DNA from: Cunninghamia lanceolata
Lineage: Eukaryota; Streptophyta; Pinopsida; Cupressales; Cupressaceae
Length of the DNA stretch: 64,000 nucleotides
Reading direction: 5' to 3'
Assembly: GCA_027924645.1 (NCBI GenBank)
Contig: BSBN01000849.1
Coordinates: 11,674,001 to 11,738,000 of the forward strand
The translations under genes were made by a program, and so were the position numbers. Shown piece by piece: positions 31,845-43,885 of this stretch. The notes under the pieces were generated by a model. The model saw only the letters and a list, made by a program, of their open reading frames with translations. It searched no databases and had not been told where the DNA came from. Every line of letters starts with the position of its first letter. Position 1 is the stretch's first letter.

Positions 31845-33221
31845 TGTTAGATTTAGTGCAGACAATTGAGAGGGGGGGTGAATTAATTGTTCAAAACTTT
31901 CTTCCAATTAAACACTTAAATCCAATTTGTAATTCCGTAGCATAATAATAAATCAATCATGGAAACATAATGCATTAAATTAAGAGCAGAAACACATTAA
32001 CACACAAGACACCAAGATTTTGACGTGGAAATCCTGGTTAAGGGAAAAACCATGGGGTGATTGACCCAATATTGTATTCTCTGTTAGAAGAATAGAAAGA
32101 ACAAAATGGCACATGCCAATTAGGGCTCACTGCCTGAGCACACTGCTCATAAGAGGCACACTGCCTACAGGAGACACATTGTCTACAGAATAAGAAGGAT
32201 CACATACTTGAACTGGAGAATAGCATCTTCATCATGGTTGAGTCAGTTGCATTTAATCCCAATACTTCTGCTCTGCCTTTTGCACCTCTGCTCCTTACCA
32301 CACTCTCATCACCACAAGATATATCTAAAAATGACTTTACAATTCCTTATTTATACAAGACATCGACTTAGGGATAATCATCCAAGTTGGCATACATTTC
32401 AGAGAAAATACATAAATACAACATGAATAGTTACAAAAGACTTCACATGGATCAACACACTATTGGCCACACAGATCTGAGACTTCAATCTTCACTTAGG
32501 AACACACCAATATTCACATAACATCTTTAAGATCATCCGTAGGATGCATAACTCATCCGGTCGACCAGGCTTAGGAAGAACACCATCCTCTGGAAGTTAT
32601 TCTTCAATTGTGAGCTCAAAATCCAATGCAAACCACCAACATGAACTAGACATGATCCAAAGACCTCCACAAGATTGCATAAATCACCAGGAACATCCAC
32701 ACTACATCTTCTTACTGAAATCCTTCTCTCCTTCATCTGGAACCTCAAGAACACAATTTGTCATTACTGTCATAATGGAATAGATTCTTGCAGACCTCCA
32801 GCCCACAAGCCAATTGAGTTGTCAATTCACATTGACTTTCTAAACACTCCATCAAATCTACAGAACAAGATATTTCATTTTTGGATCTCACCGGACCTAT
32901 TTGTGGCACACTATCACCTCTGAACATCTACCATAACTGGTTTTACTTAAGTGGCCATAACTTCTTCAGATCTTCATGCGGAGCTTTGAAATATTTACTC
33001 GATCATATTAAGACACATATCTACAAACCCTTTGAAGCACATCCTTTGATCTTTATTTTATCTAGGAACTTTAGCTCACTATCTTCACTGTTCTTCTCTG
33101 TTCCTTATTAGGACTAATTTTCTCAATATCCTCAGCACACAGCTCATCCAATCCTTATCATCAATGCAACAGTAGCATGTTGACATCAATGACAACATCG
33201 ATTAGGCCCATACTTGCAACA
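31845..33221 (-). repeat. C2 5' LTR
   Basis: 1377 bp, homologous to 18489-19857. In plus orientation TGTTAGATTTAG to CTTGCAACA. It carries the promoter dyad (32364-32389), TATA box (32347-32355) and AGTG array (32107-32186) in reverse orientation. Confidence 0.93.
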
Positions 33222-33960
33222 GCCTATCACCCTTTTGGGGGTAATCCTGTCTGCCCCTAAAGCATCAAACAATGTTTTATGCCAAGTTCTCTGATTATCT
33301 TCCACCAGTTTCCTGATAATGGTAACTAGATTTTTGTTACTAGATTCTACCTAACCATTCCCTTGTAGATAATAGTTTGAAGAATGAGAAAGGATGATCC
33401 CATGTTGATAACAAAAACTAGTGATCTTGTTGGAAGAGAAACAATAGCATTATCTACTACAACTTTGTTTGGAACTCCAAACCGGGAAATAATATTTTCC
33501 TTAAGAAAATTACATACCACTTCAAAAGTAGCATGCTTAACTGGGATAGCCTCCACCCACTTGCTGAAGTAATCACTTGCAGTGAGAACAGAATTGAGTC
33601 CCGCACTTGATGGTGGGTTCACAATGCCAATGAAGTCAATGCCCCATTGCTAAAAAGGTTCTTCAATTACAACTAGTTTGACAGGTAGTGCAGCCAACTT
33701 AGGCTTCCCAACAAACTGTTGATAGAGCTCACACCTACGTACCCAGTTGTATGCATCCTAAAATAATGTGAGCCAATAATACCTAGCCCGCAAAATCTTA
33801 TGAGCTATCACCAACGTAGAGAAATGCCCTCCACATGCCAAATTGTGAAAGGACTCCAAAAGTTTGCTTTGTTGCGCTTTATCCATGCAACGAAGAAAAA
33901 TTCCATCTAGGATCCTCTTATACAAACCATTATCCCATAGGACATAATTCATAGCCTTTA
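33222..33960 (-). pseudogene. T integrase, zinc-binding and catalytic part
   Basis: Minus-strand gypsy integrase. From 33952: the zinc-binding region FHNLACGGHFSTLVIAHK with RCELYQQF following at about 33730. The catalytic core at 33622-33347 includes WGIDFIGIVNPPSS (first Asp), YFSKWVEAIPVKHAT and FGVPNKVVVDNA (second Asp). The frame shifts near 33360 before the Glu region (QVESSNKNLV). The reading continues to LGADRITPKRVIG at 33227, then crosses the C2 insertion to 18483. Confidence 0.85.
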
Positions 33961-35420
33961 ATTTGATAATTCACTTCTCTTTATAGGATAGATGAGAAGG
34001 ACACTCACCATAGGTAAGAAAATGAGCAATATTAGAATAACACTCATTTGTATTAGTGACAAAGAGAACAGTTGGCATATCCTCAACTTCTTCTTCTTCA
34101 TCTCCTATTTCTTTTGGTACATTATCGGCAATCAACTGACACAAACCTCTACCATGCACAAGCTTGGTACATTTGATTTCAAGATCAAACTCTTGAATCT
34201 TTGCAATCCAATTGCCTTTTTTGGTCCCAAACTCTTGTTGAGTCAGGATAGACTTCACTATTGTATCCGACACCAAAACAATAGTATGTGAATTCAAAAT
34301 ATAGAACCAGAAATGCTTCACTGCCTTGACCACAGCATAAGCATGTTTCTCCATATTTGAATATTTCAATTCATGGGCCTTCAAAGGACAACTCATAAAT
34401 GAAATAGGAGATTCCACACCTTCTTCATTCTGCTGAACTAGAATTGCTAGAAGTGTATGCTCGAAAGCATAACTGTACATTATGAAGTCCTTGGTATAAT
34501 TAGGACAAACTAGAACCAGAGCATGAGCTATGGCCCTCTTGATGTCCTCAAAGGTTGCTTTACCTTCTGCACTCCAACGAAATGTGGCCTTACCTTTCAT
34601 CATGTTGACAATGTGATGGATTTTCTCTACGAATTATGGAATGAACCTCTGCAAAAAATTCACCTTTCCAAAGAAACAATGAACTGCAGTCTTACTAGCA
34701 GGCAAAGTAAGAATCTAGATAGACTTGACTCTTTCTGATTCAATTTTAGTGCCTTCTTGAGACAGAAGGTGACCAAGAAGCTTACCTTCTGTAACCCCAA
34801 AAATGGATTTCTTAGGATTAAGAGAAATACCATTTTGGTGACATCTTTCCAGCACTTGTTGCAAATGGTAGGCATGATCTTGACGTTGTTTGGAGAAAAT
34901 GGTCGAGTCATCAAGATAAACCACAATGAATTTCCCCATCTCATCTCTGAAAGCAAGGTCCATTTCTCTCTAGAAAGTAGCACTAGCAATGATCAAACTA
35001 AACAGCATCCTGCAGTATGCAAATGTACTCCAAGGTGTTGTGAAGGTAGACTTGTACTAATCTGCTTTGCTGACTTCCACTTGATTATAGCCTAAAAAAC
35101 TATCCAACATAGATAGCATCTTTGAACTAGTTACAGTTTGTAACACTTCATCCATAATAGGTAGGGGGTAGTTATCCTTTAAAGAAGATTGGTTGAGATT
35201 TCTAAAGTCAACACAACTATGGATTTCTACATTCTTCTTTCTTATAGGGACAATATTCACAATCCAGGTAGAATGATGGATAGGAAAGATTATCCTTGCA
35301 TTCAACATTTTCTGGATTTCAGAAAGAATAGTACCTAAAATTTTGGGATTGTATTGCCTCTACTTTTGTTTATGAGGCAATGATCCAACCTTGAGAGGAA
35401 TTTCATGCTAGATCTCCTTA
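33961..35420 (-). pseudogene. T reverse transcriptase and gypsy RNase H
   Basis: RT starts near 35420 (DDLKSFRPKEI-like, then KMLNARIIFPIHHSTW). The block at 35308-35057 has CVDFRNLNQSSLKDNYPLP. After a frameshift the palm at 34963-34715 has FIVVYLDDSTIFSKQ (YLDD at 34907-34918) and LNPKKSIFGV. The connection and RNase H at 34603-33971 read FRWSAEGKATFEDIKRA, then SPISFMSCPLKAHELKYSN and AVVKAVKHFWFYILN. The motif set is that of the Tat/Athila branch of gypsy elements. Confidence 0.88.
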
Positions 35421-35699
35421 GGTCTGAAAGACTTTAGGTCATCGTATGAATATGCCAAAACATCAATGTAATGGCAAAGAAGTGTAGTGAATTTTCATCA
35501 GCAGTGCAACACTTCCCAATGTTAACCATTTTGGGATCTGCTTCAGAACTCAAATTTACTTGCTCAAATTTCATGGATGAACCTGAATCAAGTTGTTGCT
35601 ACTATTTAATGTATCTATCACACTTATCAAATAACTTTTATAAGGAAACCAAACCTTTTGGAATCTTATTCCCTTTAAGCTGAAGAAACTCCTCACCAG

Positions 35700-36369
35700 T
35701 TTGTGAATCTATTTTAGAAACATATTCTCATGGTGGAGACTCACTACCTTCAAAATAGAGCTCATCAAAGCTATCTGTCTTTTCCAAGAAAGCTATGATT
35801 TGATTGTCACTATTGAAAACCTACTAGTGAGCAGCATTATCTGGCACACTTAGTCAGAAAACCAACACAATCATGTACTTGTTACCTTTGAAGTCCTTAT
35901 GTGGAACCATAAGGGTGGCAGAGATAGCTAACAAATTAGCATGATCATTAAACTCTCTAGGCACCGCAGAGATATCAAAAGCATCAAAACCTTCAATGCA
36001 AACCCATACGCAATTGCAATAATGTTTCAACCTCTCATTTTTGGTTTGCTATACATTTCTCACTTCGGAAACGACAAGTTCATCATCTCCCTAAGCATGA
36101 AGATTCTTAATACCTTTAACCTGAGTAGCCTACATGCTAAGTAACAATGACTCATACTCCACGGTATTATTGGTATTGTCTAATTGTAGCTTGTATGAGA
36201 AAGGAAAGATATCACATTGTGGAGATGTTAGAACAACTTCAGCTCTAGAACTAATGGAAAAACAACTACCATCAAATTCTAAAACCCAAACATCATTAGA
36301 ATTTGATTTTTTGGAGTTTCTTTGACCAAAAGATTCTTCATCATCAGTGAAGGAAGAATCGGGCATCAC
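35700..36369 (-). pseudogene. T additional RNase H placed between protease and RT
   Basis: The block 36369-36130 reads DVWVLEFDGSCFSISSRAEV with the first catalytic Asp (about 36265-36279), then FSYKLQLDNTNNTVEYESLL with the Glu. Beyond a stop the same strand gives IKNLHA-stop-GDDELVVSEVRN (third acidic residue) and ISAVPREFNDHANLLA (final conserved region near 35930-35960). This is the archaeal-type (ribonuclease H I) domain that Tat-group elements carry as a second RNase H. Here it follows the protease directly through an acidic serine-rich linker and precedes RT, whereas the copy after RT is the usual gypsy RNase H. The rest, to about 35430, is a linker leading to RT. Confidence 0.75.
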
Positions 36370-36396
36370 TATACTCTCATCTGCACTTTCATCTAA

Positions 36397-37060
36397 TTAT
36401 TCTTCTGAGTCTCCATCTGAATTATCTAAAACCTCATCAGATGAACTAGAAAGGTCTTCTATGAACAAGAAATAGTTACCCATTCCCGAAGACTCAAACA
36501 AAATATGAGCTTTTGGATTTTTAGTTTGGGTAACAATGTATTTTGCCTCCTTCTCAGGAAGCAACTTTTGCATAACTCCTTTAATAGGTATCCTGGCTTC
36601 AGAAAGATCCATGTTCAATCCCCCACCTATATCTTTACAAAAATTATGCCCTAGCAGGATGCCATAAGAAGCTAGAACATCAGCCACTAGGATGATCATC
36701 TTGATCCTCTTGTCTGGAAAGGTGGCAAATGCAAATTGGTCATCTTTGATTTGGCCCAACAATGGAACTTTCTTAATCTCCATTGAAAAGCATCTCCCAA
36801 AGGTCTTGGTTAAAGTGAGGCCAAGGGCATCTGCCACCTTAGCAGGCATGATGTTATCAAAAGCCCCAGAATCTATTATGCAGTTACTTAACTTATGACC
36901 ATTTACCAGTAGAGAAACATAGAAAGGTTCTATTTTCCTTGGAGCAACAAGGGGAGTAGTGACTAGATTATTTTGAGCAGATTTGTTTTTAGAGGAGTCA
37001 TGGATGATTTTGGAAGAATCTTGCCCCATAGGGGTAGCCTTATTTTTGACATACTTAGCT
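36397..37060 (-). pseudogene. T aspartic protease
   Basis: A largely open block. It reads EPFYVSLLVNGHKLSNCIID, DSGAFDNIMPAKVADALG (DSGA at 36862-36873), then a flap-like region and ASYGILLGHNFCKDIGGGL. This is a retropepsin-like protease expected to mature the gag-pol product. It ends in an acidic linker (SSSSDEVLDNSDGDSEE) that joins the extra RNase H. Confidence 0.82.
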
Positions 37061-38750
37061 AACCTATCAAACTACTCAAGATTAGCTTGTAAGTACTCCA
37101 CCCCAGACATTTGGATCTTAGTTTTCTTAGCATGATCTATTATGTCAAAAAGTTAAAATGAACTAGATATAGAGGAAGAAGATCCATCATTCTAGGTTTT
37201 AGTTGGGGTAGTATTGGTCTGAGGAAAAAAAGTAGGAGAAACGGGATGGTTAGGTGAACTTACTTGTTTATTAGCAACTGGGTCCTTTTGTTGAAAATGC
37301 AACTGTGTTCCTCACTTGGCAATCAAGATCACAGGTTGAGATTCCTCTCTTACCTTTCCTTTATCATCCTATTGATTTGACTGATTTTGGGACCTGGTAA
37401 AAATAGCATATGCTCCGTCATACACTTCTCCTTCTCTTTCAGCTTTATCTTGGTAATTCAAGAAACTGATGGTAGAGTTGCCAGCTAACTCTTCTTCTCC
37501 TTCTATAAAGAGATTAGCATTATTCTCCTAATCCAAATCAGGTTGGAAGGAATTGTCATTTTCCACTTCATAATAGACAACTACTGAGTTGACTGGCACT
37601 GCTTCAATGGCAAGCTTCCCCTGTGTTGGCAGAAGACAATTTTGTTGCCCTTAATTTCTGGCAGTATTGCGTTGATATGAATTGTTGGGAAATGTCCTTG
37701 GTATATCTCTATAAGAAGGAGCAGACATACCTTGGGACATTTTCTTTTTCAAATCTAGCAATTCATTTGCTAATTTTTGCACCATAGGATCTGTGGTACT
37801 TGTGGAAGGACTATCATTAGAGGATTGAACTCTGTTTTTGTTTGAATCTCTTCTAATCTTACCCACAAGGATAAGATCATCTTCAACTTTTGTAGCCAAA
37901 CTTTGAGTTGTGGAAATATCTGTAGGACCAGCCCACCTTAATAGAAATCTTACCTCAGGAAGCTGAGTATTGATGAAGAAACATTTAAGATTCTCTGCCA
38001 TTGGTTGAGCGGTTGTAGGAATCCTATTTGTCAATTTATTGAACTTAGCGATGAAATCTCGCATGGGTTCATGTGGTTCTTTCTTCATTTGCATTATCTA
38101 AGCTAACAAAGCCTATGCATCTTCAATGGCTTGAACCTAGATTTAAACTTTGTTTTGAGAGTATTCCAGCTAGTTATGGTTTAACCTTGAAGATGGTAAA
38201 ACCAATTTGTAGCAGCACATTGTATTGTTTCTACAAAGAGTCTCACAACCACGTCTTCATGTTCCACCTCTAATACACCACAAGCTATGCAAAAAGCTGC
38301 AATGTGTTCATCCAGATGAATCTTCCCATCACCATAAAACTTAGGGAAGTTCTTCCTTGAACTACGAGCTAGTTCATGCAAAGGTGGCGTTAAATTCAAA
38401 GGACCAAAAATATTACCCCACGGGCCTTGAGTTGCCATAGCGCACTAATTGAAAGATGGGATAACAAACCTTTGTGGGATTCAGATAGATAAAACTCTGT
38501 TAGCACTGGAATTGGAAGCTTCACTTGGTATAGGAGACTTGACACTGATAAGAGGAAAACTCATTTTTCGTTGAAGTCGAGGTTGTGGAGGCAAAAGACC
38601 AAAGTTATTTTGCTGCAACAATTCAAATATAGGATCAATAACTCCTTGAGCTCTCTTGCTTCTTATATACTGTGGGTTTGCCAAAATGCAATGTGCTCAG
38701 CAAAGATTTGCAAACAACTCAAAACAATGGAAGAGGATGAAATGCTTCAA
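37061..38750 (-). pseudogene. T gag
   Basis: Minus-strand gag in pieces. An N-terminal block at 38684-38481 begins MANPQYIRSKRAQGVIDPIF. The capsid block at 38438-38181 reads PPLHELARSSRKNFPKFYGD and IAAFCIACGVLEVEHEDVVV, ending NWFYHLQG. The next block, 38094-37651, has MRDFIAKFNKLTNRIPTTAQ. A linker rich in Asn/Ser/Glu runs from 37640 to 37061 with stops. I saw no CCHC knuckle. The fold and order fit gypsy Tat-type gag. Confidence 0.78.
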
Positions 38751-38780
38751 CTCAAAGCATGAGGCTCCAAGTTGCGTGTT

Positions 38781-38799
38781 CTCCCCAGTAGAGTCACCA
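38781..38799 (-). promoter_or_regulatory. T primer binding site, tRNA-Arg-like
   Basis: The minus strand reads TTTGGTGACTCTACTGGGGA just inside the LTR. Its form resembles the tRNA-Arg complementary site reported for Ogre and related Tat elements, with a few changes; the tRNA identity is inferred. Confidence 0.7.
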
Positions 38800-38804
38800 A
38801 AAAC

Positions 38805-41800
38805 TATTGGGTGAATATTTTATCATCAACTTACTAATAGAAAAATGGTTATATCAACCACAATGTAATGAGATAAATATCTCCTCTCAACAAGGGGAGG
38901 TTCTCTTTTTAACTACTTTCAAACTTACCTATTCTAACAGTAATCTTCAGGGTGAATCCATATCATCCATTTCTCTTTTTTCGGAAATGATGTTTACAAA
39001 AATAGTAATTTCACAATGCAAATCAAAATAACCAAGAAACCCACGAGAGCATAAAGTCTATCATTGCTCCTTTTGCTAATCAAAATTCAGAAATGAATAG
39101 GATAAGGTGCAGCCCAAAGTCTTCACCAAATACTATGATAAAAACACACGATCCTAAAAGATAATAGCAGCTCAAAGTCTTTCCAATATCTTTTACTCAA
39201 ACACATAAAATCACAAACCCAAAGATAATTATTGCAGCACAAAGTCTCCAAAATTAACTTTAGAATATCTCCTAGATTATCCAAACTCACACTACAGATT
39301 GATCAAATAGATAAGATAGTGTAAGGAAAAGGACATATAAGCAATTTCTAATACACCACAACTTATTCCAATACAAAGATTGAATGGTTGCTTGCTTTTC
39401 TATTCACTTGATAAAATATGATTTACAATTTGAACACAAAGTCTCAAAATGCTCTTCAATTTGGTAGAGTTTCACTTCAATAACTAAAAGACCATTGTTA
39501 CAAAAGAGAGCCTCTTTAGTTATAGTGAGAGGCCTAAAGAAATTCTAGGAAAATCCTAACTACTTTGACTTATTCAACAAAACTGTCCTATTTGACTTAT
39601 GACTTCTTTTGTTTCACATGTAATTACATTTTGAGAAAATACATGTGAATATGTCCACAACAAAATTCAAATTACATCTAAAATAATGAAAATAAACTAA
39701 GGTATTTGAAAATAAACTTTAGTTTCCACCATCGTTCTTCTTGAAAAATTCTTTGTACAAGGCCTGTATTGCTGCCATTTCACATACATCAGGTTTAGTT
39801 GTATTATCAGAAATGATACAGGCCTAGAGAACTGCATCTTTTATTGCCTTTATCACTTTTTCATGCTTCATCTGATACTCTCTTCTGCACTAATTCATCA
39901 ACCAACAAACACATGAACACTAAAAAGAAAGCATCATTAACCCTACGGAAATGATGAATGAATCCTTTTAGAGTAATTCGAGGATACTTGAATGTTGTGT
40001 TGACCTTTACCAGTTGCTCATGCAGAGCATTACTAATCTGATCATCCCAAAAGATTTTGTGTTCATCTGAGAATCACCTTGATGTACGTGTACATCCATT
40101 CCTGAAACTGGGAAGAAGGGAGTCGTTTGACCTGACTCAATAGTGTAATCAAGTCACTTACCTCCTTAACAAAGTCAGTCCTCGGGAGATCTGTAGGCCA
40201 CCTAGTCAGATTGTTTCAAGGAGTCTTCAACCACTTACTGTTTATGTATTTCCTTACAGCTTCAACAGCTTCTTCATAATCCCTTTTCCTTTGAGGAAAA
40301 TCTATCTCTCCAATATTTTCAATAGGAGGACACATGAATATTTTGTCAATGAATTTTGCATTCAGTGTCATTACCAAATTCCCCTAGGAATCTGACACAA
40401 CCCTAGTATCCTTGTTGTAATGGCTGGCTACCTAAAGAACAAATTCAAGATTGTGGGTTGTAACTGGAAGAGGCAACCAAGCAAATACCACGGTCAATGA
40501 TTTTCAGCATATGCCTAGAAGGATTTGGCTATTTGGTTCTGTTCACGAACTCGACCATGTCCACATGACCAATCTTTTGTATCCCTGATCTCATCAACAT
40601 TAGACTATACTAAAGTAACATGGAAGACCCCTTGGTATTTATACTTCATGATCTTAGCTTTGGATGGAGATAGCACTGACATCAGCTTTGGAGAGAACTC
40701 TAGAAAAGGTGTTTACCACAGACATCTATCGAAAAGTACAAAAAGCCATGATCTCACAGTTAGGGGAAAAATGGGTAAATTTGGGTTACTACGATTGGAC
40801 GATCATGAATGGGTAAGCATGCATTGAAGGACTTGAGGGCACACAAATCAAGGTAAAAGGAGAAAGAGGGTCAATAGGCTTTGAAAGGTGAATTTTCCCC
40901 AATATTAGAGAAAATTTAGGAAAATATGCATGGGCGGTGAAAATGATTTCTCGTGCACATGGAACCATTTACTTATCATGTAAAGTCAGTCAATTTGACC
41001 ACTATTGCATGTAGGGAAAAGTTTGATTTTGATGCATGTGCAAGGTCAGTGAAAAGAGCTGCCATTGCATTTTCTTGGTATGATAATCATTTTTTATGTA
41101 GGGGCAGTCAATTTGACCTCCCTTACATGAGGGAATAAGCAAATTTGATCTAGATGTGCACAAGCGGCAAAAATGCCCGCTAGTGCATATAGAAGGATAA
41201 GCTTGCAATGCAGAGTTGGTCAAAAGACCTGATGTGCATGTGTTTGAACATCCCAAGTTATTATGTCAAAGCAAAATTTTTTGCTGCTTATGCACATTGG
41301 GAGGTAATATATAAATTTTGTGTAAGAGCAGTGGTTTTAACTACCCTTACTTGTAGGGAAGACCAAACATATAAGGTTCATGTAGGGGCAGTGAAAATTG
41401 CCGCCCTTACATGAACTATCAACACAAAAAATGCGAGGGTAAGAACGTGTATCGGTGGAGGTAGAGACCACTCATACACGTTAGAAAACTATTGGAAAAA
41501 ACCTAAGTTTAAAAAAGTTGACCCATTGAACCAATGTATTCAAAATAAAATGAAAAGTAGGGTTTAAAGAAAAATGGTAAAAAATACATATATAGATGAT
41601 ATAGTTTTACTAATCCATAAAAGAGAAATCAAAATAAAAACAAAGACATTTACCATATGTCAAAACCCTAGTCTTTAAAATGAAAACAAGAATCAAAAGT
41701 AACAACTTACCTAGCTAGAAAACAAAACTCTAAACACAGTCACGGAGGCAAGATATGCTTAGATCTGAAATCTATGCAAGCTTCATGAAGAAAATTCTTA

Positions 41801-42399
41801 CCAAGGAGGTATAGCTTGTTGGAGGTCTCGAAAATAAACAAAAAATAAAACACTTTAAGAGGCTTTTACAGTTGCACATTAAACATGGCATGAGTGCCAT
41901 TAATGCCCACTTCGAGTTAGTCAATTTTGCAAGATTTGTCAAACATGTCAGAGTGGCGGATATGACTACCCTTACATGTAAATCGACTAACCTCTAAAGA
42001 TATGTCTAGGCGGTGGATATGACTGCCTTTCCATATGAAACAATAACAAAGAAGAAACATGCAAGGGTAACGATTTTCACCCCTCATGGATGTTTAACAA
42101 CAATACACATGTAAGAGTGGTAATTTTGACCCCTATTGCATGTGAAAACAAAAATTTTCTTACACCCCCAAAATAGTCAAAATTGATATTTTGACAAGCT
42201 TACGACCTAGTTGATTTTCATGATTTTCATGGAATCAACCTAGGGGAATGTCGCAAACCATTTCAATGATGTTAGAGGACTTCATGTGAGTCCAAGATAA
42301 CTTGTCTTGATAAGTGAACTTAGAGTGTAGACTACAAAATAGACAAGTTCCATAGGGGTTGTCTACAAAATTTGAGCGCAGCTAATTTTGAGGACAACA
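38805..42399 (-). repeat. T 5' LTR (3.6 kb)
   Basis: Homologous to 14073-17853. In plus orientation it starts TATTGGGTGAAT, so the terminal TG is mutated to TA, and ends GAGGACAACA. It is about 190 bp shorter than its partner because of small deletions, for example near 39980 and 41930. The coding relic (about 39730-40830) and palindrome array (about 40930-42145) are both present. Confidence 0.9.
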
Positions 42400-42857
42400 G
42401 GTCTGACCAATTGAGATGGGGGTGAATCAGTTGCCACACAATTTAATCTTTTCTACCTTTAATCTTCCTTTACAACTTATAATCAAATTAATGATACAAA
42501 CATTTTAGCATCAGCCAATAACACATGAGCAGAAACATAAATAACACACTTGACACCAAGATTTTTGACATGGAAACCTGATTAAGGAAAAAACCACGGT
42601 GGGGGTTAACCCACAAAGATTATACTCCTTTAAAAGTATTACAATGGAGAATGCACATGCATTTGGACTCACTACCTATAGAAATAGAATTACAATAAAT
42701 TTGAACTGATAATTAGCATCTATTATGCAAGAATTTAGTTCTAGTTAAGCATATAAGACTAACTTGATACACTTCATCCTTACTTTGCGTTGTTCACTAT
42801 TCTGCTAACATCTGAACCTTAGATCTCTGCTCTTTTCACACTTATTCCATTTTCACA

Positions 42858-42889
<32 letters not shown>

Positions 42890-43475
42890 TTCATCCAAAT
42901 CCATCAGGTATATATATCCGCATCCTAATCTTCAATCACTTTTTAGTCAGCTTAAAGAAAACTTATAACTTTATTGAATACTCTACTATATCAGCTAGAT
43001 CCATGCATAAAATGAGATACGGACCAAAAATTGCACTCAGAAATCATCATTCAGGTCAGCCACTATCATTGGTCATCACTAATTACCCAATCAACAACTT
43101 CCATACATCCAGAACCAAGATCATTTACAAGGTCAACTTGTTCTTCTTCTGTTTGCTCTGTCAAACTGTTAACCCAATACTTAGAAGCAAATAACTTTTG
43201 AATCCTCTATAATTGGGGGACAAAACTCTAGATTTAGGTTGTCTTGAAAATGCTTAAGACTATGTCATATCCGTAGCAAATTATGACTTTACACTGGAGA
43301 GATTCAGACCAAGATACTGGACCCTATCGCCTGCTTTGTTACTGATTAGTTAGACATAGATAAATTCTAATTCTGACTTCTGGTATGAATAAGTTGTGTT
43401 ATGTAGATGAGTGGAATGGTCTTAGTTGCCATCAATGACAACACCTATTATGTGAAGCAGTGTCTCTTGCCAACA
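42400..43475 (-). repeat. C3 5' LTR, main part, with a CA microsatellite
   Basis: Continuation of the LTR that begins at 14058. In plus orientation it starts GGTCTGACCAATTGAGATGG and ends CTCTTGCCAACA. Joined with the first ten bases it is about 1.09 kb and has the copia LTR ending motif near (GGGGGTGAATCAGTTG). A perfect (CA)n run of about 30 bp is at 42856-42886. One AGTG-type hairpin unit is recognisable near 42665. Confidence 0.82.
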
Positions 43476-43829
43476 CAATCCTTCTATGTTAAACTTGTTA
43501 ATGTTTCTATAGGTAGTGAGCCTCTTTGAGCAGTGAGCTCTAGGTAGTGCACCTAAAGGCAAGTGCCTTACCATTTTCTATTCTTTTAACAAAGAATAAA
43601 TCTTTTGGGTTAACCCCCACCATGGGTTTTCCCTTAACTAGGTTTTCATGTAAAAATCCTAGTGTTATGTGTGTTGATCATGTTTCTGCTCGTGTTATTG
43701 ATTCATGCTTTCATGGCTATATCATTAATCTGTTAATAAGTGGTAAAAAAGATTAAATATAAAAAAAAGACAAAAGTTTTGTGACAAATGATTCACCCCC
43801 CCTCTTAGTTATCTACCCTAATATCAACA
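43476..43829 (+). repeat. C4 5' LTR remnant
   Basis: Matches 50416-50772. It contains the AGTG hairpin array at 43511-43567 (AGGTAGTGAGCCT, GAGCAGTGAGCTC, AGGTAGTGCACCT, GGCAAGTGCC) and ends TATCAACA. The first 1.09 kb of this LTR is not seen in the window. Confidence 0.9.
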
Positions 43830-43831
43830 AT

Positions 43832-43843
43832 TGGTATTAGAGT
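43832..43843 (+). promoter_or_regulatory. C4 primer binding site
   Basis: TGGTATTAGAGT, two changes from the TGGTATCAGAGC form in C1 and C2; both are C-to-T changes. Confidence 0.8.
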
Positions 43844-43885
43844 TGATTCCTCTAAAAGAAGGTTGACTGCTTGAAGAGATATATG

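Larger units (their letters stand above)
18489..33221 (-). mobile_element. C2: Sirevirus-like copia element, interrupted by C1
   Basis: A minus-strand Ty1/copia element with two LTRs (18489-19857 and 31845-33221), primer binding site, UBN2-type gag, protease, integrase, RT and RNase H. A perfect 5-bp target duplication GCCTA is at 18484-18488 and 33222-33226. It sits in the integrase of T. The C1 element splits its pol at 21815/29293. Excluding C1 it is about 7.3 kb. Multiple stops make it inactive. Confidence 0.93.
14073..42399 (-). mobile_element. T: giant Tat/Ogre-like gypsy element, interrupted by C2 and C1
   Basis: A minus-strand Ty3/gypsy element with LTRs of 3.6-3.8 kb at both ends and gag, protease, RNase H, RT, second RNase H and integrase between. 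Without the nested copias it is about 13.6 kb. The primer binding site (TGGTGACTCTACTGGGGA) resembles the tRNA-Arg-type site of Ogre/Tat elements rather than the Met type. The RT motif set (YLDDSTIFS, FRNLNQSSLKDNYPLP) and the presence of two RNase H domains also fit the Tat group. Target duplication GGTCC/GGTCT. C2 is inserted in the integrase. All domains are decayed. Confidence 0.88.

Noticed and set aside
42856..42886. CA dinucleotide run as a functional Z-DNA or regulatory element
   Set aside because: A simple microsatellite in an old LTR; nothing further supports a role.
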